DNA of 37,187 nt from Sporisorium sorghi (Eukaryota > Basidiomycota > Ustilaginomycetes > Ustilaginales > Ustilaginaceae): positions 1 through 37,187 of the forward strand of contig JALCCG010000214.1 in the NCBI GenBank assembly GCA_023212695.1, given 5' to 3'. Below, piece after piece: positions 19,678 through 29,228 of this stretch (position 1 is its first letter; every line of letters starts with the position of its first letter). The notes below the pieces were generated by a model. The model made no database searches. It saw nothing but the letters and a program-made list of their open reading frames with translations, and was not told the origin of the DNA. Made by a program: the position numbers and the translations under genes.

Positions 19678-21452
19678 ATGGTACGCATCTCACGCATAGA
19701 AGCACATGGCCCAGCATGAGGCCATCGACAACGACATTTGCAGCATCAGCAGTAGCAGCGGCATTTGGATGATGGATGCATGAAGCGGTGCTGCCCTTCC
19801 CCACCAACTTTTTCGCCAACAGCGGCTTTTTCAGTAACACGACACTGCCGCCAAGGCTCATACCCGACAAAGCGGCCGCGTCGATGGTCTAGTGCAGGCA
19901 CGACCATGTCGATAGGCATGATCTTAGTCGAAGGGAGGAAGATGCAGTAGCAGTGGCAGCTCAGCAACCGTCGAGGCGGCTCATCATATGTTTGATGTGG
20001 CGCCTCAATACAACGCAGACACGCTATCACCGACACTTCATTCTCGCCACCTTTTGATGATCCGTCTCGCTCTGCATTGTGCGCACGCGGTCCTTTGATC
20101 GTTGGAACGGTGGGCCGTCTTGCGTCTTCTCGGCAGAACACAATGTCGCCGTGTAGTCTCATCTCGTGTCCACCGAACCTTTTGGTATCAAAAGTCTTCA
20201 GGGGATGAGGTGACGGGCAATGGTTCTTGACGCTATCCGACGAGGCGCTGGTCAGCTCCAGTGCCGGGCATCTGCTCCACTCTGCGAGGTCAACCTCCTG
20301 CTTTCGGTTCGGTAGTCGACTCGAGCCGCCCATCACCTCTTGTAGAGCACCGAGTCTGTCCTTCATCCGGTTGCCGTTCCCAAATGTCTTGCTTCCCTCT
20401 GTGGTTTCAAAACATGGCAACAGGATACTGACTCGTCTCAATGACCCCCGCCGTTCTCTCTCTCGCCACTTGTCATGGATTTGTGCGTCTTGTTTTGTTT
20501 CTTTTCCCCCTACTACAGCCCAAGGCCAAGACCGGATCCGCTAAGAAGCCCGCCGCCGCCCCTTACTCCAAGGGCAAGGCTACCAAGGCTCCCAAGAACC
20601 CTCTCTTCGAGAAGCGCCCCCGTAACTTCGGTATTGGTAAGTTTCAGCTCAGCCATCGCCGCGCTATTTTCATTCTTGCTTCCGTTCATCGTCTGACCGT
20701 ATCTATCAATCCCATTTCCCACTCAAACAGGCCAGGACATCCAGCCCCCTCGTGACCTCTCGCGCTTCGTCAAGTGGCCCGAGTACGTCCGCCTCCAGCG
20801 CCAGAAGGTTATCCTTAACCAGCGCTTGAAGGTCCCCCCCGCGATCGCCCAGTTCGCCAACACCCTCGACAAGAACACCGCCACCAACCTGTTCAAGCTG
20901 CTCAACAAGTACCGCCCCGAGTCCAAGCAGGAGAAGAAGGGCCGTCTCGATGCCGCTGCCAAGGACATCGCCGATGGCAAGAAGGCCGACGCCAAGGCTG
21001 ACGGCAAGAAGCCCATTTTCGTCAAGTACGGTCTCAACCACTGTGTTGCGCTGATCGAGGCCAAGAAGGCTGCTCTCGTCGTCATCGCCGCCGACGTTGA
21101 CCCCATCGAGCTCGTCGTCTTCCTGCCCGCCCTCTGCCGCAAGATGGGTGTCCCCTACGTCATTGTCAAGTCCAAGGCTTCGATTGGTGCTCTTGTCCAC
21201 AAGAAGACCGCCGCCGTTGCCCTGATCCAGGAGGTGCGCTCCGAGGACGAGCGTGAGCTTGCCAACCTCGTCTCTGCTGCCAAGGCCAACTACCTGGACA
21301 AGGCTGAGGAGATCCGCCGTCACTGGGGTGGTGGACACCTCTCGCAGCGATCGAACCACAAGCTCGCCAAGCGTGCCAAGATCGCCGCTCTGCAGCCCAA
21401 GCCCGTCGCTGTGGCCGCTCCTGCTGCCGCTGCCGAGGAGGACGACGAGTAA
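19678..21452 (+). CDS. RPL8: 60S ribosomal protein eL8 (L8/L7a), 3 exons
   Basis: Exon 1 is just the ATG at 19678-19680; exons 2 (20519-20636) and 3 (20731-21452) complete a 280-residue protein starting MPKAKTG. The segments [31 protein letters not shown] and the L7Ae-like core ([36 protein letters not shown]) identify the eL8 family, an RNA-binding protein of the cytosolic large subunit. A first exon consisting of the start codon, or little more, is common in ribosomal protein genes. Intron 1 (19681-20518) is 838 nt, about ten times the other introns here, and has a weak donor, GTACGC; the acceptor CTACTACAG is good. Intron 2 (20637-20730) is 94 nt. Exons 2-3 are secure. The ATG exon is inferred from the conserved N-terminus and the AAAATG context. 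Confidence 0.9.
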
Positions 21453-24400
21453 ATGTTTGTTCCTCTTCACCTCCCTCCAAAAGCTGGTCTCGACGGGTTG
21501 TTCGAGATCAACACCCCCTTTTTTCAGAAAGCTATTTGGTCGATGTCATGTTCGCTTCCTTCTTGTTTAGTGAATGGATCGTGATGCCGTACCAAACACT
21601 TGCTTTGTCCTACGCGGCGCGCGACTGGGTTGGTCGGATGTGCCGCTCGCTCGTTGTCCTCGCCCGTGATGGATTCTGGTGCTGTTTCGCAAGGAAGCAC
21701 TTTGTACAATACCCACTCGAATCTCCTTTCGACCTGTGATCTCTTACCGTCGCCCTGTTTGCTCGCGTGACCTTGAAACGAAGTGAGTGAAAAGCTGAGT
21801 GAGGCGTCGTCGGTTCTAAGTCCGAATCGATCTGGCCGATGAAACGAGGTGATGAATCAGGGTCAAGAGATATCTTATCGGGATGGGCGAAGGTGGGGCG
21901 TAGGCGTTGACGCACAGACCCGTTCCCACAGTTGCGGCGCGGGTCATTCTGATCAAGGCCGGGTCTTCCGATTGACAAGGGCTGGTCTCTGATCGGCCAT
22001 GCCGGCCTTTCTGCCCAATTTCTCGAGCCCACCTCGCGCTATGTCTCTGCGGTTGTAGTCAGAAGAGGGGGGCTTGCATTGGCAATAGGTACGTGCTCAA
22101 GTCGCAGAGGAGGGCGTGTGCGTCAGCGCGAAAAGTGATAAATTACTGTATCAAAAAGATTTAGCATGAATTTTACCTCCACATTTTTTTGTGCTGGAAA
22201 GATGCACACGCGTGGTCTGACACCACTCGTTTTTTTCGTCAGTTCGGTCGATCTTTGAGAAGAACTGACGAATGTAAGAAATAAAATAAATTCAATCAAA
22301 AAAAAAATAAAAATAAAAAAAAGGAAGAAGGAAAGATCTTGCGCTTCGGATGTCTCGCCTCGCAACAATGAAGCGAATGGACCCTTGGAACGTCGGAATC
22401 AGGCGGAGCGATGCGATGGGAAGTCTCTTATCGGCCTCGCCGCAAGAACGCCGGTGCCGTCCAATCTCGATGAGGGTGGCGACGCCTTCGGATAAAAAAA
22501 CCGCTGCAAAGAAAGGCGAAGAAAGAAAAACTGAACAAGCGGGGGCCAAAGGCGAAGCGGGTGACGGATCCAAGGGTCCAAGCGAGCAGCTGGAAGGAAC
22601 AAGGCGCAGCAACACCGATCAGAGCAAGCGTCGGAAGAAGCACCAACGGCCAGCCAGCCGGCGCAACTTGCAACGCGGGACGAGACACGACCTGTTGCCT
22701 GCTTTTGAGCTTTCGGAGCACAGCCTACGAAGGATGCGGGACCCCCTTCTCGTTCCGGACTTGCGTTCCCACTCGCAACCGGCGAGCCAGAGTGTAACAG
22801 GTCGTTACACCAGCCAGTCGTGTAGGGAAAGCACCTTGGCCCACCTGACAGAGGTAAAAAGGCTCCTGGTTGCCTCGGATCGCGCCGGCCTCGGCACACA
22901 CACCTTTGAAAGTTAGCCTCATGCGTTAGAGCTTGGCTGACACGCCCACAGAGTTGCTGGCCATCGCTGGGCTGAGCCCGATCCATGTCGCTGGTCTCGC
23001 CGAATATCGAGTGGGGGAGACAGCTGGTCACGTTTGGCTGGTGCGAAGAACGGGAGCGAATGTCAGCGTGGGAGAGAGAGCTTGCGACCGTCATGGCGCG
23101 ATTTCGAGAGAGCCGCAGGGTTTGTCTTCTTGCACAGCCCCCTCCTACATCGGAATGCTGCGCTGCTCTCTCATCACGTTCTTTTCTGTTTGTGCAAATG
23201 CCATCGGATGTCTTCCGACTGGGCGCTGATATCGGCGCTCTCCGTCGGGAAAAGCAAAGCTAGAGGGTCTGGTGACCTCGGCGCCCGTCTTCCCTTTCGA
23301 TCGCGGCCTCTTTCACCTTTTCAGTAATCACCGGCTTGGCTCCGTGAGAAAGCGCACTTGCTCGCCCTTGATCTTGGCGGCTCGAGTGGTGCGCCAACAA
23401 GCTTGGCTTTGGCACACAATATCCTTGCGTCCAAACCTTGCTGCTGTGCGGCTTGTGCGTACAGTTGGTTGCGCTCGGGCTGTCACTCTGGCTCCATCAG
23501 GCTTTGCACGGTTGTGGCACACACACATCACAGTTTTGGTTTGATTCGGAAGTGAAGCGACAATCTTCTGGTGCGCTTGTCATCTCACATCATGATCAAG
23601 GTTGTTGCACAGACTGCACGCTTCCCGAAGCTTGAACTGCGCTTGGCGAATGAGGTCAAGAGGTGAAGAGCGATTGATTGCCAATCACATCAGCTCTAAG
23701 GTCTCCGTCGCCGGCAGCAGGATTTTTCTCTCTCGTTTTTTCTCCTTTTTATTTTTTATTTTATTTTTTAGTTTATTCTTTTTCAAGTGTTGGTCTGAGA
23801 GAAGTGTTGGTTTTTCGGCGGCGCTGCGGCTGGCTGCCAGATTTTTTTCTCTCTTCGCTTCACCTTCCGCCAGTGCCGCTACGAAAAAGTCGCTGGAAAG
23901 CGAGAGTGCGCTTCACCGAGCAAGAACACTATTTGACTGTTGCAGCTGCTGTCTCTCTTCCCAACGACCACACTCTCCCCCTTTCCTTCCATCCTTCCAT
24001 CCTTTCCTCCATCTTCCTCTTCTCCTCTTCGCATCAAGCACAGGCTTGGCAGGCTCTCGTCTCCATCAGGCTAGCTTGCTACGCTTGCGGCCTGTTCTTC
24101 ATAGCAGAGGGAGCTCGTCATTGCTGCCTAGTGCCTCCTTCCCCGGCTGCTATCGAGCATCGGCGCTATCTGACTGCTGCCGTAGACGGTGCTCTCGTTT
24201 CAAGACGTCAAGTAAAAGCTTTGCCGTAGAAGCGCTTCCCGACATTTAACATCTGTAGTCGCTTCTCGCCCATTCTAAAGGGCATCCCAAGATCCTGCTG
24301 CTTCACATCGACATAACTCGTCGCTCTTCCTTCTCCTCCGCATTTGCGCGTGCTCTCAACTCCGCCAGCTTCGAGGCCACCTTTCAGCGTCCAGCCGCTC

Positions 24401-24835
24401 AACAGCTTCTGCTTCATACTGTCCTCGAGACTTCCGGCGCAATCGATCTCGGCCTCACGAACCATCACGACACTCACGACCTTTCGCTCCCCACCAAAGC
24501 CACCGCTTTTCCTTCCGCCCGACTTCATCTCCGCAACTACTTTCAATTCCGACCTGCGCTGAGCTTCACTGCAACTCAAACAAGCTGATGAAGAGATTCA
24601 AGCTTGCCTGACCTTAAGGTTCTCTCACCATCGGCTACTTGCTAGCTACCGCCTTTCGCTGTTGGCGCTGCACGAGTCCCTGGGCGCGCTGCTGCCTCTG
24701 GCCGGCCCTTTCCGCCTGTTATCATAGCGTCGAACGGCACTCTGGCAGAGCTTGCGAAATCAAATCCTCCTCGTTGCCGCTCTTGACGTCGGCCGCTTCC
24801 CGCTCCAAGCAAGCACGCCTCGTCCTCGCAAGACC
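21453..24835. other. Long gene-free stretch (3.4 kb) between eL8 and the CENP-B-type gene
   Basis: No reading frame here shows family features; the longest frames (about 190-230 codons near 22350-23094) have unstructured, composition-driven sequence on both strands. An AT-rich island at 22120-22330 holds two hairpins and an A-rich tail. A T-rich patch lies at 23720-23790, and from about 23900 the plus strand is C/T-rich like a long leader. No tRNA or 5S gene was seen. It probably contains the eL8 terminator and the extended promoter and leader of the downstream regulator; an unannotated ncRNA is possible. Confidence 0.5.
22212..22272. repeat. Two inverted repeats in an AT-rich island
   Basis: The first, GTGGT-CTGAC-ACCAC (22212-22226), has a 5-bp stem and is followed by a T run. 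The second has perfect 11-bp arms TTCGTCAGTTC (22235-22245) and GAACTGACGAA (22262-22272) with a 16-base loop. An A/T-rich tract follows to about 22321. Confidence 0.7.
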
Positions 24836-27628
24836 ATGACCGATTCTCAAGCCGAGATCGGCCTCGGCCTCAATATGGGCGGACAGACCCACTTTACCGA
24901 CCTCACCAATCTCGTCGCATCGACTCGCAACACTGCCGATGGTGTACATCAGCACGTCGAGTCGAACCTGCACGCCCATGGCGACTTTGATCCGTCGAAT
25001 CACATGGACATGGCCCACGCTACGACCTACAGAACGAGCTCGCAAGACACGCTGATGAAGCAAGCATCTGCCGATGTCAACATCTTCAACGATGTCCATC
25101 TGGAGAACAGCGGGTCTACTCCATCGACCGATCCGCAATACCAGCCGCAACAGCCGCAGCCGCAGCCGCAGCAACAGCAAATCCCGCAGAGCGCATCTCA
25201 GCTTCAAGACGTAGAGTCCGCTCCATCTACCGTGCAACCGAGTAGCCTTGATCAGGCCTTTGCCATCGATATGTCCTCCCAGCCCACCCATGCACAGGCG
25301 GTGGCACAACCCCACTCGGCCTCTCACCACTATTTCGGCTCTCCAACTCGAGCGCTCGATTCGCAAGCCACCAACGAGACTCATTTGGCTCCCCAAGATA
25401 GCCACGGCTCAGCTCAGATTCCTCACGATCGAGCCCACACCGCCTCTGTGCAACCCAAGCCGGAGTATTCACCTGAAATGGAGCGGCACCACGTCAGGTC
25501 CTATCCTCCGTCTCCACCAACCCGGTCTCAGATGCTACCGCAGACGGATCTGTATGCGCTCGACCATGGTATGCGCTCCCTCGGCGCTCGTCACGCCCCT
25601 TCGCATAGGCCCAGTCACAGCCTGGGACAGGCTGCAGCCTTCATGTGCAACGTTCCGCCTCGCGACATGTTCACGCACAGCCACGTCAGCGCACCCGTCT
25701 CGCCTTCCGATGGCAGCGCTGGTCCTTTTCCTGCTCTCTTCCAGTATCCAGCACCGCGACAAGACATGGCTCTCACCATGGCTGAGCACAGTCCCGCTTT
25801 TGCTCAGACTGGTGCCCACATGGCTGCGCGCAACTCGGGCCAGTTCCCCGCTTCCAGCGGTCCGTCGGTGAGGTCGACGTCGCCCTCGGTCAGCTTGGCT
25901 TCTACGTCAATGACTTCCATCTCGCCCCTGGGCAGTGCCCGCTTCAATCCCGATGGCTCCTTCACCTCGCAAGAGTCGTCCTTTGACAGCCTGTCCAACA
26001 CTGCTTCGGGTTCTTTCAGTCGCGCCTCGTCCACGTGTGACGACGTCTTTTCGAGCGAATCTGGCTCACTCGGTCTAGCATCTTCGCTGCGCATGACCAA
26101 GCAGAAGAAAAAGCTGCGCAACATTGACCGCAAGATGATCTGCGATTATTCTGCGGCCCACCCGGCGATCAAGCAGGACGCCATCGCAAACGAGTTTGGC
26201 ATCGAGCGCAGCACCGTCAGCAAGATCCTCAAACAAAAGGACAAGTGGCTCGCCATCGATCCCAGCAGCGATGCCGCCAGAATCGCCAAGCATCGCGCGG
26301 TCAAATTCCCCGCCGTCGAAGATCGCTTGACCACCTGGGTCTCACAACTCATGGCGCGCGGTGAAGCCATCCGCGACTCGACCATTCGGCACGAGGCGCT
26401 GCGCATTGCCAAAGAGCTCGGTCTCGGCGAGGACAAGTTCAAAGCTTCGGGTGGTTGGATCGAAAAGTTCAGGGAGCGCAACCAAATCCCCAAGCCGCAA
26501 GCTCCGGACGCCGGCACTTCATTCTCGGATGCAGCTGCAGTCAAGAGGGAGCCCACGCCACAGTCGAACAGCGGTGTCGTGCCGCTGGCGCCCCGGCCAG
26601 AGACACCATCGCCCGCAAGCATTAGCACCCAGCCTCAGCCTGCTCGACGCCAGCCGGCACGTAACAGCAAGGCACAGGGAACGCCTCAGAAGCGAGCCAG
26701 AGAAGAACAAGAAGCGACGCAAGCCGTCTTGGGCATGTCACCCCTCAGTCAAGACATGGCGCGCATGCACTTTCCCAGCGGTGGTCCGCCTGGACCCGTG
26801 CCCGCCTCTGCCTTCTTTTCGCACAGCCTCTACTCGTCGATGCCTCAGCACCTGCAGACTTACGCCAACATGTATCAGGTCCATGGTGGTGGTGCTGTAG
26901 GCCCGTCTCAGCTTAGTCAAGAGGAGGCAGAGTCGGATCACAAAAGAAGACGTGCCATGGAGGAGATCCAAGGTGCTCAGGCTGCCATGGGTCTACGTCC
27001 CACGTTCGAGTTCCAGTTCCCATCGGTCGCTGGTTCGTCATCCTCTTCGTCGCAGATGCACATGTCGGAACAGCTGTCTCAAGCCCTCGGCCAGGCACTC
27101 GCAACGCCCCAGAAGGCAGCCGCTCGAAGAGGACGAGCGGCAACCAAGCCTACGGATGGCAGTAGCCGTGGACGCTCGCGTCGCGGTAAGGGACGACTCT
27201 CGAACGCCAACCACACGCCACAGACGCCATCGCCGCTGTCCATGTCGCCGGCTGACGCCAGAGGAGAACCGACTCTCCCTAGCTTCGATGCTGTCGGAGC
27301 CGAACAGCTCACCGCAGCGACGCTTGAACGCATTCGAGCCATGCAGAACTCGGGCGATGGCTCGTCGTTCGTCACCGCCGAACAGGCGCAGCAGTCTTTG
27401 GAGCTCGTCCTGAGGTTCCTGAGCGAACAGTCGAGCGACTTTTTGCCTCCGCAGCACTTGATTGTGTTTGGTCACCTACAGGCCAACATCGAGCAAAAGA
27501 TCAGGGATCAATCGGCGGGCGACCGCGCTCCCGAAAGTAGCGGTTCTCAACCGCCCTTGTCCTTGCCAAGCGGCGAGACGAATGGCGAGGATGGCTCCGC
27601 AAGCGCTGCCAGCGCTGAGGAGCACTGA
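24836..27628 (+). CDS. CENP-B-type helix-turn-helix DNA-binding protein
   Basis: Single exon, 930 residues from the first ATG (24836); a TTG 28 codons earlier is ignored. The N-terminal ~415 residues are disordered and rich in Ser, His, Pro and Gln (a PQ-rich stretch near 100-120). Residues ~420-475 form the first CENP-B/psq helix-turn-helix (KKLRNIDRKMICDYSAAHP, then FGIERSTVSKILKQKD). Residues ~490-555 form the second, Tc5/CENP-B-type domain (RLTTWVSQLMARGEAIRD, ending GWIEKFRERNQI). This pair derives from pogo/Tigger transposases and occurs in fungal regulators and centromere-binding proteins (S. pombe Abp1/Cbh, yeast Pdc2). No DDE catalytic domain follows; instead there is a disordered tail with an Arg/Gly-rich AT-hook-like stretch (SRGRSRRGKGR). 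A nuclear transcriptional or chromatin role is likely; the target is unknown. Confidence 0.88.
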   Translation: MTDSQAEIGLGLNMGGQTHFTDLTNLVASTRNTADGVHQHVESNLHAHGDFDPSNHMDMAHATTYRTSSQDTLMKQASADVNIFNDVHLENSGSTPSTDPQYQPQQPQPQPQQQQIPQSASQLQDVESAPSTVQPSSLDQAFAIDMSSQPTHAQAVAQPHSASHHYFGSPTRALDSQATNETHLAPQDSHGSAQIPHDRAHTASVQPKPEYSPEMERHHVRSYPPSPPTRSQMLPQTDLYALDHGMRSLGARHAPSHRPSHSLGQAAAFMCNVPPRDMFTHSHVSAPVSPSDGSAGPFPALFQYPAPRQDMALTMAEHSPAFAQTGAHMAARNSGQFPASSGPSVRSTSPSVSLASTSMTSISPLGSARFNPDGSFTSQESSFDSLSNTASGSFSRASSTCDDVFSSESGSLGLASSLRMTKQKKKLRNIDRKMICDYSAAHPAIKQDAIANEFGIERSTVSKILKQKDKWLAIDPSSDAARIAKHRAVKFPAVEDRLTTWVSQLMARGEAIRDSTIRHEALRIAKELGLGEDKFKASGGWIEKFRERNQIPKPQAPDAGTSFSDAAAVKREPTPQSNSGVVPLAPRPETPSPASISTQPQPARRQPARNSKAQGTPQKRAREEQEATQAVLGMSPLSQDMARMHFPSGGPPGPVPASAFFSHSLYSSMPQHLQTYANMYQVHGGGAVGPSQLSQEEAESDHKRRRAMEEIQGAQAAMGLRPTFEFQFPSVAGSSSSSSQMHMSEQLSQALGQALATPQKAAARRGRAATKPTDGSSRGRSRRGKGRLSNANHTPQTPSPLSMSPADARGEPTLPSFDAVGAEQLTAATLERIRAMQNSGDGSSFVTAEQAQQSLELVLRFLSEQSSDFLPPQHLIVFGHLQANIEQKIRDQSAGDRAPESSGSQPPLSLPSGETNGEDGSASAASAEEH

Positions 27629-28420
27629 AGCCTAGCTGCTCGAAATGCTCGCACTTCCTCACGCCTCATCAGCAACAAAACATTGCGCATAGCTCCGTCT
27701 TCGGCCCTGACACTATTGGCGCATCATCTTTGCCCAACCCCCTTGCAATTCCCAACCAAGCGCAACGAGACTTCTGCTTGAGCGCTCCCCAAAAAGGTCT
27801 TTCCAACAGACCAAGTAGCATATTGATTCAGTTCTGTCTCGTTCTCGGTAGTCATCGTCACCAACCTCAAGCGATATCCACAAACATCATCCATCATTTC
27901 TCTAGCAGTTTCAGACATCGTTCTTCCCGTCAATCTCTTCAGCATCGCATCCTGTCATTCAATCATTCAAACGATCAATCAAGCAGTAACCAAGCAGCGG
28001 TCTCGGCGAAAGTGTACCTGCGAGAGGATGGCGTTTCCTTTTTCAGTTGTCATCCTGTCGTCAGTGCCGGAGCAGTGAGGATAAAGGTTGCCGCCGACTT
28101 CAAGCTCGCGTACGCCGAGACTTTGGTCACCACCGCCCTGCACGTGTAGGCGCCGTGTGGAGGAAATTTTTGCTAAAGGTGGTGCGTGCGGGGTAACGTC
28201 AACGTCAAACCTGTCTTGGCGAGAAGCAAGCAAGGCGGTGGTGACCTTTCATTCGCCGCTTCTAGCCGATCTTCTCGTGCAAAACACTTTCAGCTCGGGC
28301 GTGGCTGCTGCAGATCCATATAAGAACCCATCCGTTATCCATCTTTCCCTTGATTATGCTCTGTCAACAACGCTTGCTCCATCTCTCTCCTCGTATACCT
28401 TTTTTTCAAATTTTTCCACC
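27629..28420. other. Gene-free stretch: CENP-B-type gene 3' end and MAPEG promoter
   Basis: About 790 bp without a supported gene. A 139-codon frame within it lacks family features. The TATA-like site of the MAPEG gene lies at its right end. Confidence 0.5.
28319..28324 (+). promoter_or_regulatory. TATA-like box of the MAPEG gene
   Basis: TATAAG sits about 100 bp upstream of the ATG at 28421 and is followed by a pyrimidine-rich leader. The position suits a fungal core promoter, but it is a single short match. Confidence 0.4.
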
Positions 28421-29075
28421 ATGTCGATCGTCTCGACCATCCTCGGAAGCGGGCCCAACTACTCGTATTACTCGATCCCGGCAGCATGGGTGCTTGCGAT
28501 GCTGCCGCACTTTTACGCCGTTGCGCTGGCGAAGGATCGATTCAAGAACTCGCAGCCGCGTCAGATGCTGGCGGATCTGCTGGCTAAGAAGGACAAGACG
28601 GAGGTGGACAAGATGATTATCCGTGCCGAAAGCGCGCAGTTCAACGGGTGAGTAGAGGCGATACTCGCCTTTCTGCAGACGAGGGTGAGGACGGAGGGGC
28701 TTGACTGACACGTTTGCGTCCGTGTTTTGTGCTGTGCGGTAGCTTCGAGACGCTTGGCCTGTTCGCAGCGAGCCTCGTCGCTGCCAACGTGGCCAAGGTG
28801 CCCCACGAGCAGCTCAACCAGCTCGCCGGCGGCTACTTGGCCAGCAGGGCCTTGTTCAACCTGTAAGTTCGACACTCGCTCGCAGCCTGAACTTGCCTTG
28901 CTAGAGTATGAGATCGGACGGAGGAAACTGATGATTTTGCTTTCATGTTTCGCTGGACAGGCTCTACATCTTTGTCACTGACGAGGTGACGTCGGTGCTT
29001 CGCAGCGGCTCGCACATCACGGGTATCGGCATCATCTTTACTCTGTTCATCAAGGCGGCTCTGCGTCCCGCCTAA
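28421..29075 (+). CDS. MAPEG-family membrane protein (3 exons)
   Basis: Exons 28421-28647, 28743-28862 and 28961-29075 join in frame to 153 residues; both introns are GT-AG, 95 and 98 nt. The family covers small four-helix membrane enzymes, microsomal glutathione transferases and related eicosanoid enzymes. The family motif is present as Arg68, Asn75 and Glu78 (RAESAQFNGFETLGLF). Hydrophobic segments lie near residues 15-35, 76-96, 104-122 and 130-149. The length is typical. It probably sits in the endoplasmic reticulum or mitochondrial outer membrane and may conjugate or reduce hydrophobic compounds with glutathione; the substrate cannot be told from sequence. The ATG lies in a good context (CCACCATG). 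Confidence 0.9.
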
Positions 29076-29228
29076 GCGGAGGCCACGATGCTGTGTAGAT
29101 CTCGGAGTGTACACACTATCCAAAACCCGACAGCTGCTTCAATCCAGAATCTTATCAGATGCGATTGAGTTTGTCGTGCGAAGCGAAAGATCTTGAGAGG
29201 AGAGGTAGCGATGCAGAAGCCGATCTGA

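Noticed and set aside
19681..20518. A box C/D snoRNA in the eL8 intron
   Set aside because: Single box-C-like matches occur on each strand, but none has a D box at suitable distance with a terminal stem, so no RNA gene is claimed.
20706..21470. A 254-codon open frame on - opposite the eL8 gene
   Set aside because: Same effect: an antisense shadow of a highly expressed gene with biased third positions.
22350..23094. Frames of about 190-230 codons on both strands in the gap after eL8
   Set aside because: They overlap each other, lack recognisable motifs or a convincing start context, and have Arg/Ser-rich composition expected from random GC-rich DNA.
23602..24249. Two overlapping frames with Phe/Leu-rich segments that look like membrane helices
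   Set aside because: The hydrophobic stretch is only the T-rich DNA at 23720-23790 read as Phe/Leu/Ser. The region looks like leader sequence.
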